From JACPVU01 sp964373255 (lineage in GTDB: Archaea; Aenigmatarchaeota; Aenigmatarchaeia; GW2011-AR5): a DNA stretch of 64,000 nt. Every line of letters starts with the position of its first letter. The first letter of the stretch is position 1. Below the pieces are notes generated by a model that had not been told where the DNA came from, did no database searches, and saw nothing but the letters and a program-made list of their open reading frames with translations. Positions 51,380-58,372 of the stretch are shown here, one piece after another. Position numbers and translations under genes: made by a program. The stretch is from assembly GCA_964373255.1 (NCBI GenBank), contig CAYJTG010000003.1:59025-123024 (forward strand), in the 5' to 3' direction.

Positions 51380-51589
51380 TTACTTCTCCAAATTCTTCCT
51401 TGCCATCTTGATGTCACTGCGCATGACTGTTTTGCGGTTTGAGTGTCGAGACAATTCTTTTGCCTCGTCAAGAATTAGCTTGGCCCTCTGTTCTAAGGTA
51501 TGGCCTAACTCTAGTGCTGCCCTGTTGCTTACGCGCTTTGCGCCTGCTTTTTTGAACAATCTTCTCAGTGCCTGCAACGCGAACTCCAT
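51380..51589 (-). CDS. Archaeal histone (HMf family)
   Basis: 69 aa from ATG 51589, preceded by GTGATT. The three-helix histone fold is intact: LQALRRLFKKAGAKRVSNRA, ALELGHTLEQRAKLILDEAK, ELSRHSNRKTVMRSDIKMA. The R-K-T-V-x-x-x-D-I motif and RVS dimer loop are conserved. It packages DNA as tetramers or longer polymers. No tail extension. The only true histone gene in the window. Confidence 0.93.
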   Translation of the reverse strand: MEFALQALRRLFKKAGAKRVSNRAALELGHTLEQRAKLILDEAKELSRHSNRKTVMRSDIKMARKNLEK

Positions 51590-51598
51590 AATAATCAC

Positions 51599-51936
51599 AC
51601 AGTCTAGACAAACCGCCTATTTTCTACCCTTGGCTAATAATGCATAAATAGCCTCTATAAGCTGCAAAAACCAAATTATAGTCGTTAACCTACAATACAA
51701 CAGATGTCGTATAGTATGTTCTGCAAAAAATCCTTTATAGAATATGTTTATAAAAGAATATTGTAAAATATATATGTTGCAGAACAATTATTAACTGTGA
51801 AATATCTTATAGAAAGTAGTTTGGATGAAATATATTAGAAAAAGAATATTATACACACTATAAATCAAAAAGTGCAAGCTATATATATAGGGAAAAACAT
51901 ATTTTATACAAGCAAACTGCGTCTACCGGTGTTAAC
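51599..51936. other. AT-rich gap with a TATA box
   Basis: 338 bases between the divergent histone and winged-helix genes. The TATATATA at 51882-51889 lies about 48 bases upstream of the ATG at 51937 and probably drives that gene. No RNA gene, ORF or repeat was recognised otherwise. Confidence 0.5.
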
Positions 51937-52236
51937 ATGAGTGCAAAAATGGAATTGGAAGAGCTTTTTTTGAGGAAAAAGCCCGTGAGGCTACTGTTAA
52001 ATATAAAAATGGGCGGCGCACCGAAATATATTTCTATTCTGGCCAAAGATACGGACTGCACATACTCTCACACGGTCAAATTGCTGGACATCTTTAAGGT
52101 TTTGGGCATCGTGGAGTTCGAAAAGCAGGGGCGCATAAAATACGTGAAGCTTACCCAGGACGGGGTCGAGCTTTCGGCAGATTTTGAGTCCGTGCTGCGC
52201 AAGTTCGCAAAACTGAAGCCGAAGAAACTGAAGTAA
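51937..52236 (+). CDS. Small winged-helix (MarR/ArsR-like) regulator
   Basis: 99 aa. The helix-turn-helix region is YISILAKDTDCTYSHTVKLL and the wing FEKQGRIKYVKLTQDGVEL, the arrangement of archaeal MarR-like wHTH proteins. No effector domain. Promoter is the TATA box at 51882. Target genes unknown. Confidence 0.8.
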   Translation: MSAKMELEELFLRKKPVRLLLNIKMGGAPKYISILAKDTDCTYSHTVKLLDIFKVLGIVEFEKQGRIKYVKLTQDGVELSADFESVLRKFAKLKPKKLK

Positions 52237-52284
52237 AGATTGTTGTAAATTCTAATATGTAAATCTAATTGTGAGGAAAATTTC

Positions 52285-52497
52285 ATGAATGGCGGATTTA
52301 TAGACAGCAGTGCCGAAGATATCGGATACAGAACAGTATTTACAGGCAAAGATGCTGTAGAAGCGCGTCTTTGGGAGCACAGGCAAAACGGCGAAACAGT
52401 TTATTATGCAGAAGGCCTGCACGGCACGCCTGTGAAGGTATTGCCACACCCGACGCAGCTCGGGACGTACGTTGCAGAAGGCGTAAAGCTAGGATAA
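52285..52497 (+). CDS. Small hypothetical protein
   Basis: 70 aa, apparently a small beta protein (TVYYAEGLHGTPVKVLPHP). No motif or membrane segment. It follows the winged-helix gene by 48 bases and may be in the same transcript. The 220 bases after it are AT-rich and noncoding up to the type C palindrome. Confidence 0.5.
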   Translation: MNGGFIDSSAEDIGYRTVFTGKDAVEARLWEHRQNGETVYYAEGLHGTPVKVLPHPTQLGTYVAEGVKLG

Positions 52498-52721
52498 AAC
52501 AGCTTACCATTTTTGGTACTTCATTATATATATTATTTCATATATTTTCTAATCAATACTTTTCGTCCGTGAGGGTTATTATATATTCTGTAATTTATAA
52601 TATTATAAAATATTCTTTCTTTAGTATATTTTATAGAATACATATTTCCGCTTTTTGTCACTCACAAAAGAAATGGCAAATAATGTGATCCAAATAAATA
52701 ACCGTGATATCAAATTTGGAT

Positions 52722-52843
52722 CACAGTACATAGCGAAACAAAGTTTCGCTTGTACAATTTCGAATTCCAGGAATTCGAATTGTAATTGAAAATCTGGAGG
52801 ATTTTCAAATTACAGGTAAAGCTTTGCTTTACCATGTACTGTG
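52722..52843. repeat. Multi-armed palindromic element, type C copy 1
   Basis: An outer 10-bp stem (CACAGTACAT/ATGTACTGTG) encloses four hairpins. Their arms are AGCGAAAC/GTTTCGCT, ACAATTTCGAATTC/GAATTCGAATTGT, AATTGAAAATC/GATTTTCAAATT and GGTAAAGC/GCTTTACC. The two central arms are almost identical to those at 61140-61253, while the outer two arms differ by paired base changes that preserve the stems. It lies upstream of the membrane-protein gene at 52914. Confidence 0.92.
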
Positions 52844-52882
52844 CACAAGGAAACCATATACCGTTTATTTCCTTGTAGCACA

Positions 52883-52890
52883 TTATATAT
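52883..52890 (+). promoter_or_regulatory. TATA box upstream of the small membrane protein
   Basis: TTATATAT lies about 24 bases before the ATG at 52914, the spacing of a TATA box for a leaderless transcript. It is immediately downstream of the type C palindrome. Confidence 0.5.
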
Positions 52891-52913
52891 ACGTCCGTGC
52901 CTATACAATAATT

Positions 52914-53201
52914 ATGCCTTTGGAAGAAAGCCTCATACTCGTTAATGCGATTCTGTCGATAATAGCTGTCATAGTTTCTGCATACCTTATCCCAAAGCTC
53001 CATAGTGATTTAGTGACAGGATGGAAGCTTATCGTGCTGGGCCTGGTAATTTTTGCGATCAACCAGTTTCTGAAAGTTATCGGCAACGACAGCTTTACAG
53101 TAATGCTTAACACATTGTTTGTCATCGTCTTCATAATCGGTCTGTTCATACATCTGACCAAGATTATGGAGCATACGCAAGCCGAACGTGTGAGAAAGTA
53201 A
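52914..53201 (+). CDS. Small three-helix membrane protein
   Basis: 95 aa from the ATG at 52914. Three hydrophobic segments (about residues 7-25, 38-55 and 62-82) are followed by a short charged tail ending KIMEHTQAERVRK. No homology recognised. A longer frame starts inside the palindrome and is rejected. Possibly an inner-membrane sensor or stress protein; no evidence for a specific role. Confidence 0.65.
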   Translation: MPLEESLILVNAILSIIAVIVSAYLIPKLHSDLVTGWKLIVLGLVIFAINQFLKVIGNDSFTVMLNTLFVIVFIIGLFIHLTKIMEHTQAERVRK

Positions 53202-53236
53202 TAAGTACATATTTTATGATAGTATGGGGTTAATAG

Positions 53237-53704
53237 ATGAATAATTTCTCCCACATTATAATTGTGTTGTCTATTTCTTTAGTTATATTTGTAAGTGGTT
53301 GCGTAAGTGGTAGTGTAAAAGTATGGCCACCTAAATCTGTTTCTGATTGTGAAAATTTCGATAAAGTACGCGATTCATCATTCAGGCATAGTAGAGACGA
53401 TTGCTACGAGTATTTTGCGTACCAGAATAGCGCTGCAGCTTTATGCGATAAAATTGAGAATGTTTTTGGTACAAATCTGTGTAAAGCCAATGTCGCAGCA
53501 AAGACCAACAATATTGAACTTTGCAAATCCTTGCCAACATCAACAGATTCGCAAACAGGCGAGCCTCTTAGTTACAAAGATTACTGCTTAGATGGTATAA
53601 TTACAATAGCCCAGAGGGATAACATTACATTAAATATATCTATATGTGAATTTTATGATTTTGAAAGCGGAAAAACAAGATGTAGAGGTTTATTGAGTAA
53701 ATAA
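53237..53704 (+). CDS. Cys-rich lipoprotein
   Basis: 155 aa. The signal segment ISLVIFVSGC ends in a lipobox-like S-G-C, so the Cys near residue 22 is probably lipidated. The mature part has nine or ten further Cys (for example DCENF, DDCYEYF, LCDKI, LCKAN, YCLDG, ICEFY), suggesting disulfides outside the cell. No enzyme motif recognised. Confidence 0.65.
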   Translation: MNNFSHIIIVLSISLVIFVSGCVSGSVKVWPPKSVSDCENFDKVRDSSFRHSRDDCYEYFAYQNSAAALCDKIENVFGTNLCKANVAAKTNNIELCKSLPTSTDSQTGEPLSYKDYCLDGIITIAQRDNITLNISICEFYDFESGKTRCRGLLSK

Positions 53705-54094
53705 TAATGAACAAAGCGAGTCTATAAGCGATTTCTTCTACTTTTCAGCACAGATTTCTATTCTTATCTAATTCTGAAGAAAATTGAGCCATCTCTGACA
53801 TAGAAAATGCGAAAAGTGCTCTACTACGTATGCTTCCCGTAATTTCTGACAGCAACAGTAAAATATTAAAATCCCCTGGACAAATAGTAGTTGCCCATAG
53901 GCGCGGTTAGGTATCAGAAACATCGAAATCAGGGCACTTTGCAGGTTCACTACAGGTAGATTCTGACACGATTTTTATCGCAAAACATGGCTCACATAAG
54001 AAAAGTTGCCCTTATTTTACTCCTGATTTTGTCTAAAATTCATGAAAAATACCCTTTTATTCCCTTCGTATCATAGTAAATAGGTGACCTAATC
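53705..54094. other. Noncoding gap, no feature recognised
   Basis: 390 bases between the lipoprotein and the dCMP deaminase genes. The frames here lack protein-like sequence and no tRNA, palindrome or repeat was found. An unrecognised small RNA is possible. Confidence 0.45.
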
Positions 54095-54586
54095 ATGGAA
54101 AACCGCCCTTCCTGGGACGACTATTTCATGGGTATAGCCAGGGCCGTGGCAGCTCGAGCGACCTGTGACAGGGGCAAAAGCGGCTGCGTTATAGCCCGTG
54201 ATAAGAGGTTGCTCACTACAGGATACGTCGGCGCGCCTGTTGGCATGCCACATTGCGATGAAGTTGGTCACCAGTTCAAGACAGTAACACACGAGGATGG
54301 AACACAAACAAAACACTGTGTGAGGACCAGCCACGCCGAGGAGAACGCAATTATTCAGGCGGCCAAACACGGAATATCGCTTGAAAACGCAGCACTGTAC
54401 TGCAAAATGGTGCCGTGTTACACGTGCGCGAAAATTATAATTAATTCAGGAATAAAGCGCGTTGTCGTTGAAAAAGATTATCAGGCAAGCAAGGATACGC
54501 AAAATATATTTAAAAAAACAGGCGTAGAATTGATTATTTTAAACAACGAAGTAGAAAGATATCCAGACGATGAGGTAAATGAATAG
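54095..54586 (+). CDS. Deoxycytidylate (dCMP) deaminase-like enzyme
   Basis: 163 aa with the zinc-dependent deaminase motifs TSHAEENAI (His and catalytic Glu, near residue 85) and VPCYTCAK (two Cys, near residue 108). An N-terminal GYVGAPVGMPHCDE resembles ComEB/dCMP deaminase. It would convert dCMP to dUMP for dTTP synthesis, alongside the dCTP-deaminase-like gene at 42337. Start follows GGTGACCTAATC. Confidence 0.9.
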   Translation: MENRPSWDDYFMGIARAVAARATCDRGKSGCVIARDKRLLTTGYVGAPVGMPHCDEVGHQFKTVTHEDGTQTKHCVRTSHAEENAIIQAAKHGISLENAALYCKMVPCYTCAKIIINSGIKRVVVEKDYQASKDTQNIFKKTGVELIILNNEVERYPDDEVNE

Positions 54587-54614
54587 AAGTTGCGAAGCAA
54601 CTTCAGGTGATCTA

Positions 54615-55139
54615 ATGCCAAAGAAAAAACTTTCAGACATCGTTTTCCAGCGCGTTTCGCCACCCGACGAAAAAGAAAACCTCACAATGGACGATCTGTC
54701 GCACGTTCTTGTGAAAAGGCTCGGGCTGAAAAGAAAAGAATCACGCGCGCAGCACGGGAAACTGCTTTTGGAGCTGGTAAAGTACAAGAAGGACAATATA
54801 CCACTGGCGATAGAGAAAATTTCCGAAATTCTTCAAGTTTCACAAAGCCAAACGTACGAGGAAATTCGCAAGTGGCGTACACTGGGCTTTATCGAGTTCG
54901 TGAAAATACCTGCCGGCGAGTCGTTTGTCAAGGGGTACATGCTGACTGGCAATACGGTCAATCGCCTAATCGATCGCGCAGAATCCGCAACAAAATCATT
55001 TTTCCGCAAGACGCGCCGAATAGCAAAGGATTTTGACGACCTTCTTATGTTAGAGATGGCCCGTGCCGGCAAGCCTATCCAGGAACAGCAACAGCCAGCA
55101 GCAGAAGAAAATCAAGCAAAAGACCTAGAGGAAAACTAA
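54615..55139 (+). CDS. Winged-helix DNA-binding protein
   Basis: 174 aa from the ATG at 54615. A winged helix spans about residues 60-120 (IEKISEILQVSQSQTYEEIR, then a wing with FVKIPAGESFVKGY). The C-terminus is Gln/Glu-rich and likely disordered. Probably a transcription regulator. It starts 28 bases after the dCMP deaminase stop, so the two may share a transcript. Confidence 0.65.
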   Translation: MPKKKLSDIVFQRVSPPDEKENLTMDDLSHVLVKRLGLKRKESRAQHGKLLLELVKYKKDNIPLAIEKISEILQVSQSQTYEEIRKWRTLGFIEFVKIPAGESFVKGYMLTGNTVNRLIDRAESATKSFFRKTRRIAKDFDDLLMLEMARAGKPIQEQQQPAAEENQAKDLEEN

Positions 55140-55409
55140 CGACAAAATGAAGGTTCTTATGTGAGAGATAAACAGCAAAAAGTATTAAATAAATAACTAT
55201 AAAATATATATTATAAAACATAGTTTATAAAAAATCTTATCTATTCTAGTAATTATAAAATATATTATACAGTATATCTTTCTTATGTGTGTGATAACTA
55301 ACCTACAAATATAGTCTAGAAGATATATAAAATAAAATATATTTTGTAGAAAATAGATTTGGTCACGCTTGTTTGTGAGGGTTAAGTTGGTATACTATAT
55401 TATATGTAA

Positions 55410-55826
55410 CTAATCGGGCTTATTTTTATTATCAGACGTTACCGTAGGAAAAGTGATAGGCGGCGGCAGCCTGAGATCTTCAGCTAGAACAGCAGCTTTT
55501 GTGAGGCATTTCTTGAATATCGTGTTCAGCACGTCAACGGTTATCTTGCTGTCCAGGTTTTTGTCCTTCCAGTCAGCCAGAATCTTTTTTGCGTCGTCTG
55601 TCTGATAAAGAATTTCGCCCCTGAGATTAATTTCACCTATCTTCGGCTCGTAAGACGTTGTGAATTTGAATTCTATCGCAACAACGTCTTTCTCTTTGAG
55701 AAGATTAATATCTTTTTTTCTTATGTTCTCGATAGACGGCGAGCTGTTTATGTTTACGTGCCCGCCTGCCTTCTTTTCGTCAAAATGCGCGTCTATCGAC
55801 GTAAAATTCATTCCAATTATTGGCAT
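55410..55826 (-). CDS. Hypothetical archaeal protein, possibly SecB-like
   Basis: 138 aa. Start ATG 55826 follows GGTGTGACAA. The order of strands (VVAIEFKFTTSYEPKIGEIN then LRGEILYQ) and the late segment AEDLRLPPPITFPTV resemble small archaeal SecB-like chaperone proteins, but this is inference from pattern only. No signal peptide. Stands alone between AT-rich gaps. Confidence 0.5.
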   Translation of the reverse strand: MPIIGMNFTSIDAHFDEKKAGGHVNINSSPSIENIRKKDINLLKEKDVVAIEFKFTTSYEPKIGEINLRGEILYQTDDAKKILADWKDKNLDSKITVDVLNTIFKKCLTKAAVLAEDLRLPPPITFPTVTSDNKNKPD

Positions 55827-55978
55827 TTGTCACACCTCTGTATTGCAAATAGTTAATGTGCTACAAGGAATGAACCGTTATGCCAAATTCCTTGTGCACA
55901 TTATTTACTTGCTTCATAACATATAAACATTTAAATACAACACACCCGTAAAGACTAAATTGTTATATGGTGTTCGTT

Positions 55979-56515
55979 ATGCAATCGCTTTTCATACTGC
56001 CTGAAAATTTCGGCGAGATAGAAACGTTTACTGTACTGAGCATCATGCGCCGTGCAAATCTCCATGTCAAAACTATAAGCATATCGTCCTCCATCGTGAC
56101 GGGCGAGAGCAAAACAAGGGTATTAGCCGACAAAAAGCTTTCAGAAGTGGATGTAAATGCATACGACGTGCTGATATTGCCCGGCGGTTACGGGTACAGA
56201 AATTTATTAAACAGCGGAAGCGTAATAGATCTAATAAGAAAATTCAACAGGCTGAACAAAATTATCGTAGCAATCGGAGAAGCGCCTGTCGTATTGGCAG
56301 AGGCGGGTGTCATCGACGATAAAATCGCAACCGTCATGCCGGGCTACGAGAAAAAGATACCAAGGGTCCGCGACGCCCGTGTCGTGGTTGCAAGAAACAT
56401 AATAACGGCCAGAGGCCCGCTTGTGGCTGCAGACCTGGCGTTCAAGCTTGTTGAGGTCATGGCGGGAAAATCGGTATCGGCAAAAATAAGGCGATCAATC
56501 GATGGTAGCGCTTAG
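55979..56515 (+). CDS. DJ-1/PfpI-family protein lacking the nucleophile Cys
   Basis: 178 aa. GGTG six bases upstream selects the ATG at 55979. The fold is clear: SLFILPENFGEIETFTVLSI, YDVLILPGGYGYRNLL, and ITARGPLVAADLAFKLVEVM near the end. The nucleophile-elbow position reads VAIGEAPVVLAEAG, where active members have A-I-C. Gly replaces Cys, so peptidase or glyoxalase chemistry is unlikely. It overlaps the small winged-helix gene that follows. Confidence 0.85.
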   Translation: MQSLFILPENFGEIETFTVLSIMRRANLHVKTISISSSIVTGESKTRVLADKKLSEVDVNAYDVLILPGGYGYRNLLNSGSVIDLIRKFNRLNKIIVAIGEAPVVLAEAGVIDDKIATVMPGYEKKIPRVRDARVVVARNIITARGPLVAADLAFKLVEVMAGKSVSAKIRRSIDGSA

Positions 56516-56753
56516 CCAGTCAGAAAGAAATGTACTGAAAAAGATAGCAGAGAATCATCTGCTCACAAAGATAGAGCTGAAGAAATTTTTAGAGACAAAC
56601 GGCTCCTCCGGCAATGACCTCACGTCAGTCGCAGATTCAATAACGCGCCGCCTCATGGAACAGAAGCTCGTGACGGCCATCAGCCCCGTCGGCTCGACGT
56701 GCTACATAATCACGCAGCGCGGCACACAGATGCTAAAGGAACTGGAAATATAG
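56502..56753 (+). CDS. Small winged-helix protein
   Basis: 83 aa. The pattern VLKKIAENHLLTKIELKKFL followed by SITRRLMEQKLVTAISPVGS is typical of a wHTH with a wing near the end. It overlaps the 3' end of the DJ-1-like gene by 14 bases and is followed by tRNA-Gln. Probably DNA-binding; partner unknown. Confidence 0.65.
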   Translation: MVALSQSERNVLKKIAENHLLTKIELKKFLETNGSSGNDLTSVADSITRRLMEQKLVTAISPVGSTCYIITQRGTQMLKELEI

Positions 56754-56801
56754 GATCAGCTTCTTCTTTTAATATTTTCATCTAAGATTTACCTCTATAA
56801 A

Positions 56802-56888
56802 AGCCCCGTAGCATAGAGGCCAAGTGTTTCCGGCTCTGGAGTTCTTCGGAGCAACCGGGAGACCCAGGTTCGAATCCTGGCGGGGCTA
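56802..56888 (+). tRNA. tRNA-Gln (CTG) with a 14-nt intron
   Basis: The acceptor stem AGCCCCG/CGGGGCT, D-loop with GG, T arm CCAGG-TTCGAAT-CCTGG and discriminator A all fit. The anticodon stem TCCGG/CCGGG closes a 21-nt loop, 14 longer than normal. Removing AGTTCTTCGGAGCA (56840-56853) leaves CTCTGGA, giving anticodon CUG. The boundaries fall after position 37, in GG|A and CA|A bulges around the CTCT/GGAG helix, a relaxed bulge-helix-bulge motif. The A1-U72 pair suits archaeal tRNA-Gln. CCA is not encoded. Confidence 0.92.
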
Positions 56889-56931
56889 CTCTTTTTATGT
56901 TTTCTGATTTTATAATTAAGACAGTGATCAT

Positions 56932-57276
56932 ATGCTTCCGAAGATCAAAAAAATGGAATTTATGAACGTGCACATAGACGACGAAATCCACAAGGATAAC
57001 GACGTAATTCTCACACTAAACGGCGTGGAGAAAGTTGACGCGTCGCACTCTTTGACAAAAAAAGAATTTGACGAGATGATGCTGCACGACCCAAGCGTCG
57101 CAATCCTCGGCATCGGCTTCAGGGGTAAGGTGAAGATAGAAAGGTCTGTTATCGATGCGGCAAAAAAGAACAGCATCGAGCTCCATATTCTTCCAACGCC
57201 AGAAGCTTCCAAAAAGTTTCAGGAGCTTGCACGAAAGGGCGAAAAGGTTGTCGCGAAATTGCATATTACGTGCTGA
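56932..57276 (+). CDS. Mth938-domain (DUF498) protein
   Basis: 114 aa. The core reads VAILGIGFRGKVKIERSVID and HILPTPEASKKFQELARKGE, the pattern of the Mth938/NDUFAF3-like family (PF04430). Small stand-alone members are common in archaea; their function is unknown. It starts 43 bases after the tRNA. Confidence 0.8.
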   Translation: MLPKIKKMEFMNVHIDDEIHKDNDVILTLNGVEKVDASHSLTKKEFDEMMLHDPSVAILGIGFRGKVKIERSVIDAAKKNSIELHILPTPEASKKFQELARKGEKVVAKLHITC

Positions 57277-57307
57277 ATCTTTGTTTCCCTTAATGTAGAG
57301 TGTTATC

Positions 57308-57781
57308 ATGAAAAAATCCACCAAAAAGCTGATGATGGCGCTTGGCATAATCCTTATTTTTGGTCTCTCCTCTATCTCATTCGTCGCAACAAGCTTTTTT
57401 GGTGGCCAGCAACAGCAACAGCAATTCCAACAGCTGTCGTCACCAATAGTTGATGGCGAAGTGGATTTGTTGACAGAAAACACTTACGTAGAAAATGGCT
57501 TCACGTGGATAAAATACTACTACACGGAAACCGATAGCGAATTTATGCCTTTCGTAGAGTCGCTTCCTCAGGCTTTTCCGGCGAATCCAGGCCAGAACCA
57601 GATTATCGTCCAGAAGATAAATGAAAAATACCTGAACGAGACAAATTATGTTGTCATAACAAGCCCTGCAGGTCAGGAGAGCTTTTCTCCGGATAAAAAT
57701 ATGACTGTAAATGCGCTCTGCCGCCTGCTGACAATAGCGCCTCTGGAGTGCGCGCTCAGAAACTTCAACGGGACTTTATAG
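57308..57781 (+). CDS. Exported hypothetical protein
   Basis: 157 aa. One N-terminal hydrophobic segment (about residues 8-30, LMMALGIILIFGLSSISFVAT) is followed by a Gln-rich stretch (GGQQQQQQFQQ) and a domain with YVENGFTWIKYYYTETDSEF. Probably membrane-anchored and exposed outside the cell. No family recognised. It precedes a tiny coiled-coil gene by 17 bases. Confidence 0.6.
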   Translation: MKKSTKKLMMALGIILIFGLSSISFVATSFFGGQQQQQQFQQLSSPIVDGEVDLLTENTYVENGFTWIKYYYTETDSEFMPFVESLPQAFPANPGQNQIIVQKINEKYLNETNYVVITSPAGQESFSPDKNMTVNALCRLLTIAPLECALRNFNGTL

Positions 57782-57798
57782 AAAGATGGGTGGTTTAC

Positions 57799-57939
57799 AT
57801 GAACGAGAGAAAAATCATACGGGAACTGACAAAGATATTTTCTGTTAACGAAACGGATTTGCCAAAAACAATACAAAGATTCAAGGACGAAGCGGAGCAG
57901 ATGAAAAAAGAGCTGAAAGAAATGAAGAAAACACAATGA
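57799..57939 (+). CDS. 46-residue coiled-coil protein
   Basis: From ATG 57799. NETDLPKTIQRFKDEAEQMK and KELKEMKKTQ form a charged coiled-coil. The LPKTIQRFKDE string resembles the V-P-K-T-V-x-R-F-x-x-E motif of archaeal AlaRS C-terminal regions, so it may be an AlaRS-derived fragment or a ribosome/tRNA-binding peptide. Weak but not negligible, because of its ATG and tight spacing to the upstream gene. Confidence 0.45.
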   Translation: MNERKIIRELTKIFSVNETDLPKTIQRFKDEAEQMKKELKEMKKTQ

Positions 57940-57949
57940 AGTTTTTCCC

Positions 57950-58372
57950 CTACTTATTTATTTCCTTGTAAAACCTGGGCGATTTCTGGTGCGTTACAGC
58001 CGACAAAACAAATACAGACCCAAACACGAAGCTGAAAACCACGTTCATGTCGTTCATCGCCTCCATCATGGCAAAGCTGATCATTGTGTAAACAACAAGA
58101 GTCCACGGTACGATCCACCAAGTCAGCTTCCAACTTCCGTATATGACATTTTTATCCCTGGTGTAAAATTCTTTTGAAAAGAATTTTTTGTAGATGTTGT
58201 CCCAGTTTCCCTCTATAACCTGCCATACGCCTATCGCTAACGGCAACCCTATAATAATTCCGATAAAAAATGATACAAGTGAAAACGCGTTGTGTATGTA
58301 GGAATAAATCATTACGGCCACTGAAAATACGCTCAGAAAGCCCGATACTTTTGGATTCAATGTCGTTATCAT
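57950..58372 (-). CDS. Small multi-pass membrane protein, unknown
   Basis: 140 aa with four hydrophobic segments (about residues 8-25, 30-50, 82-105 and 108-125) and a central loop with GNWDNIYKKFFSKEFYTRDK. No recognised family. The start overlaps the 3' end of alaS by 4 bases (ATGA), so it is likely translated with AlaRS. Confidence 0.65.
   Translation of the reverse strand: MITTLNPKVSGFLSVFSVAVMIYSYIHNAFSLVSFFIGIIIGLPLAIGVWQVIEGNWDNIYKKFFSKEFYTRDKNVIYGSWKLTWWIVPWTLVVYTMISFAMMEAMNDMNVVFSFVFGSVFVLSAVTHQKSPRFYKEINK

Noticed and set aside
53768..53950. 60-codon minus-strand frame in the gap before the dCMP deaminase
   Set aside because: No protein-like pattern, no ribosome-binding site, and no overlap with any operon.
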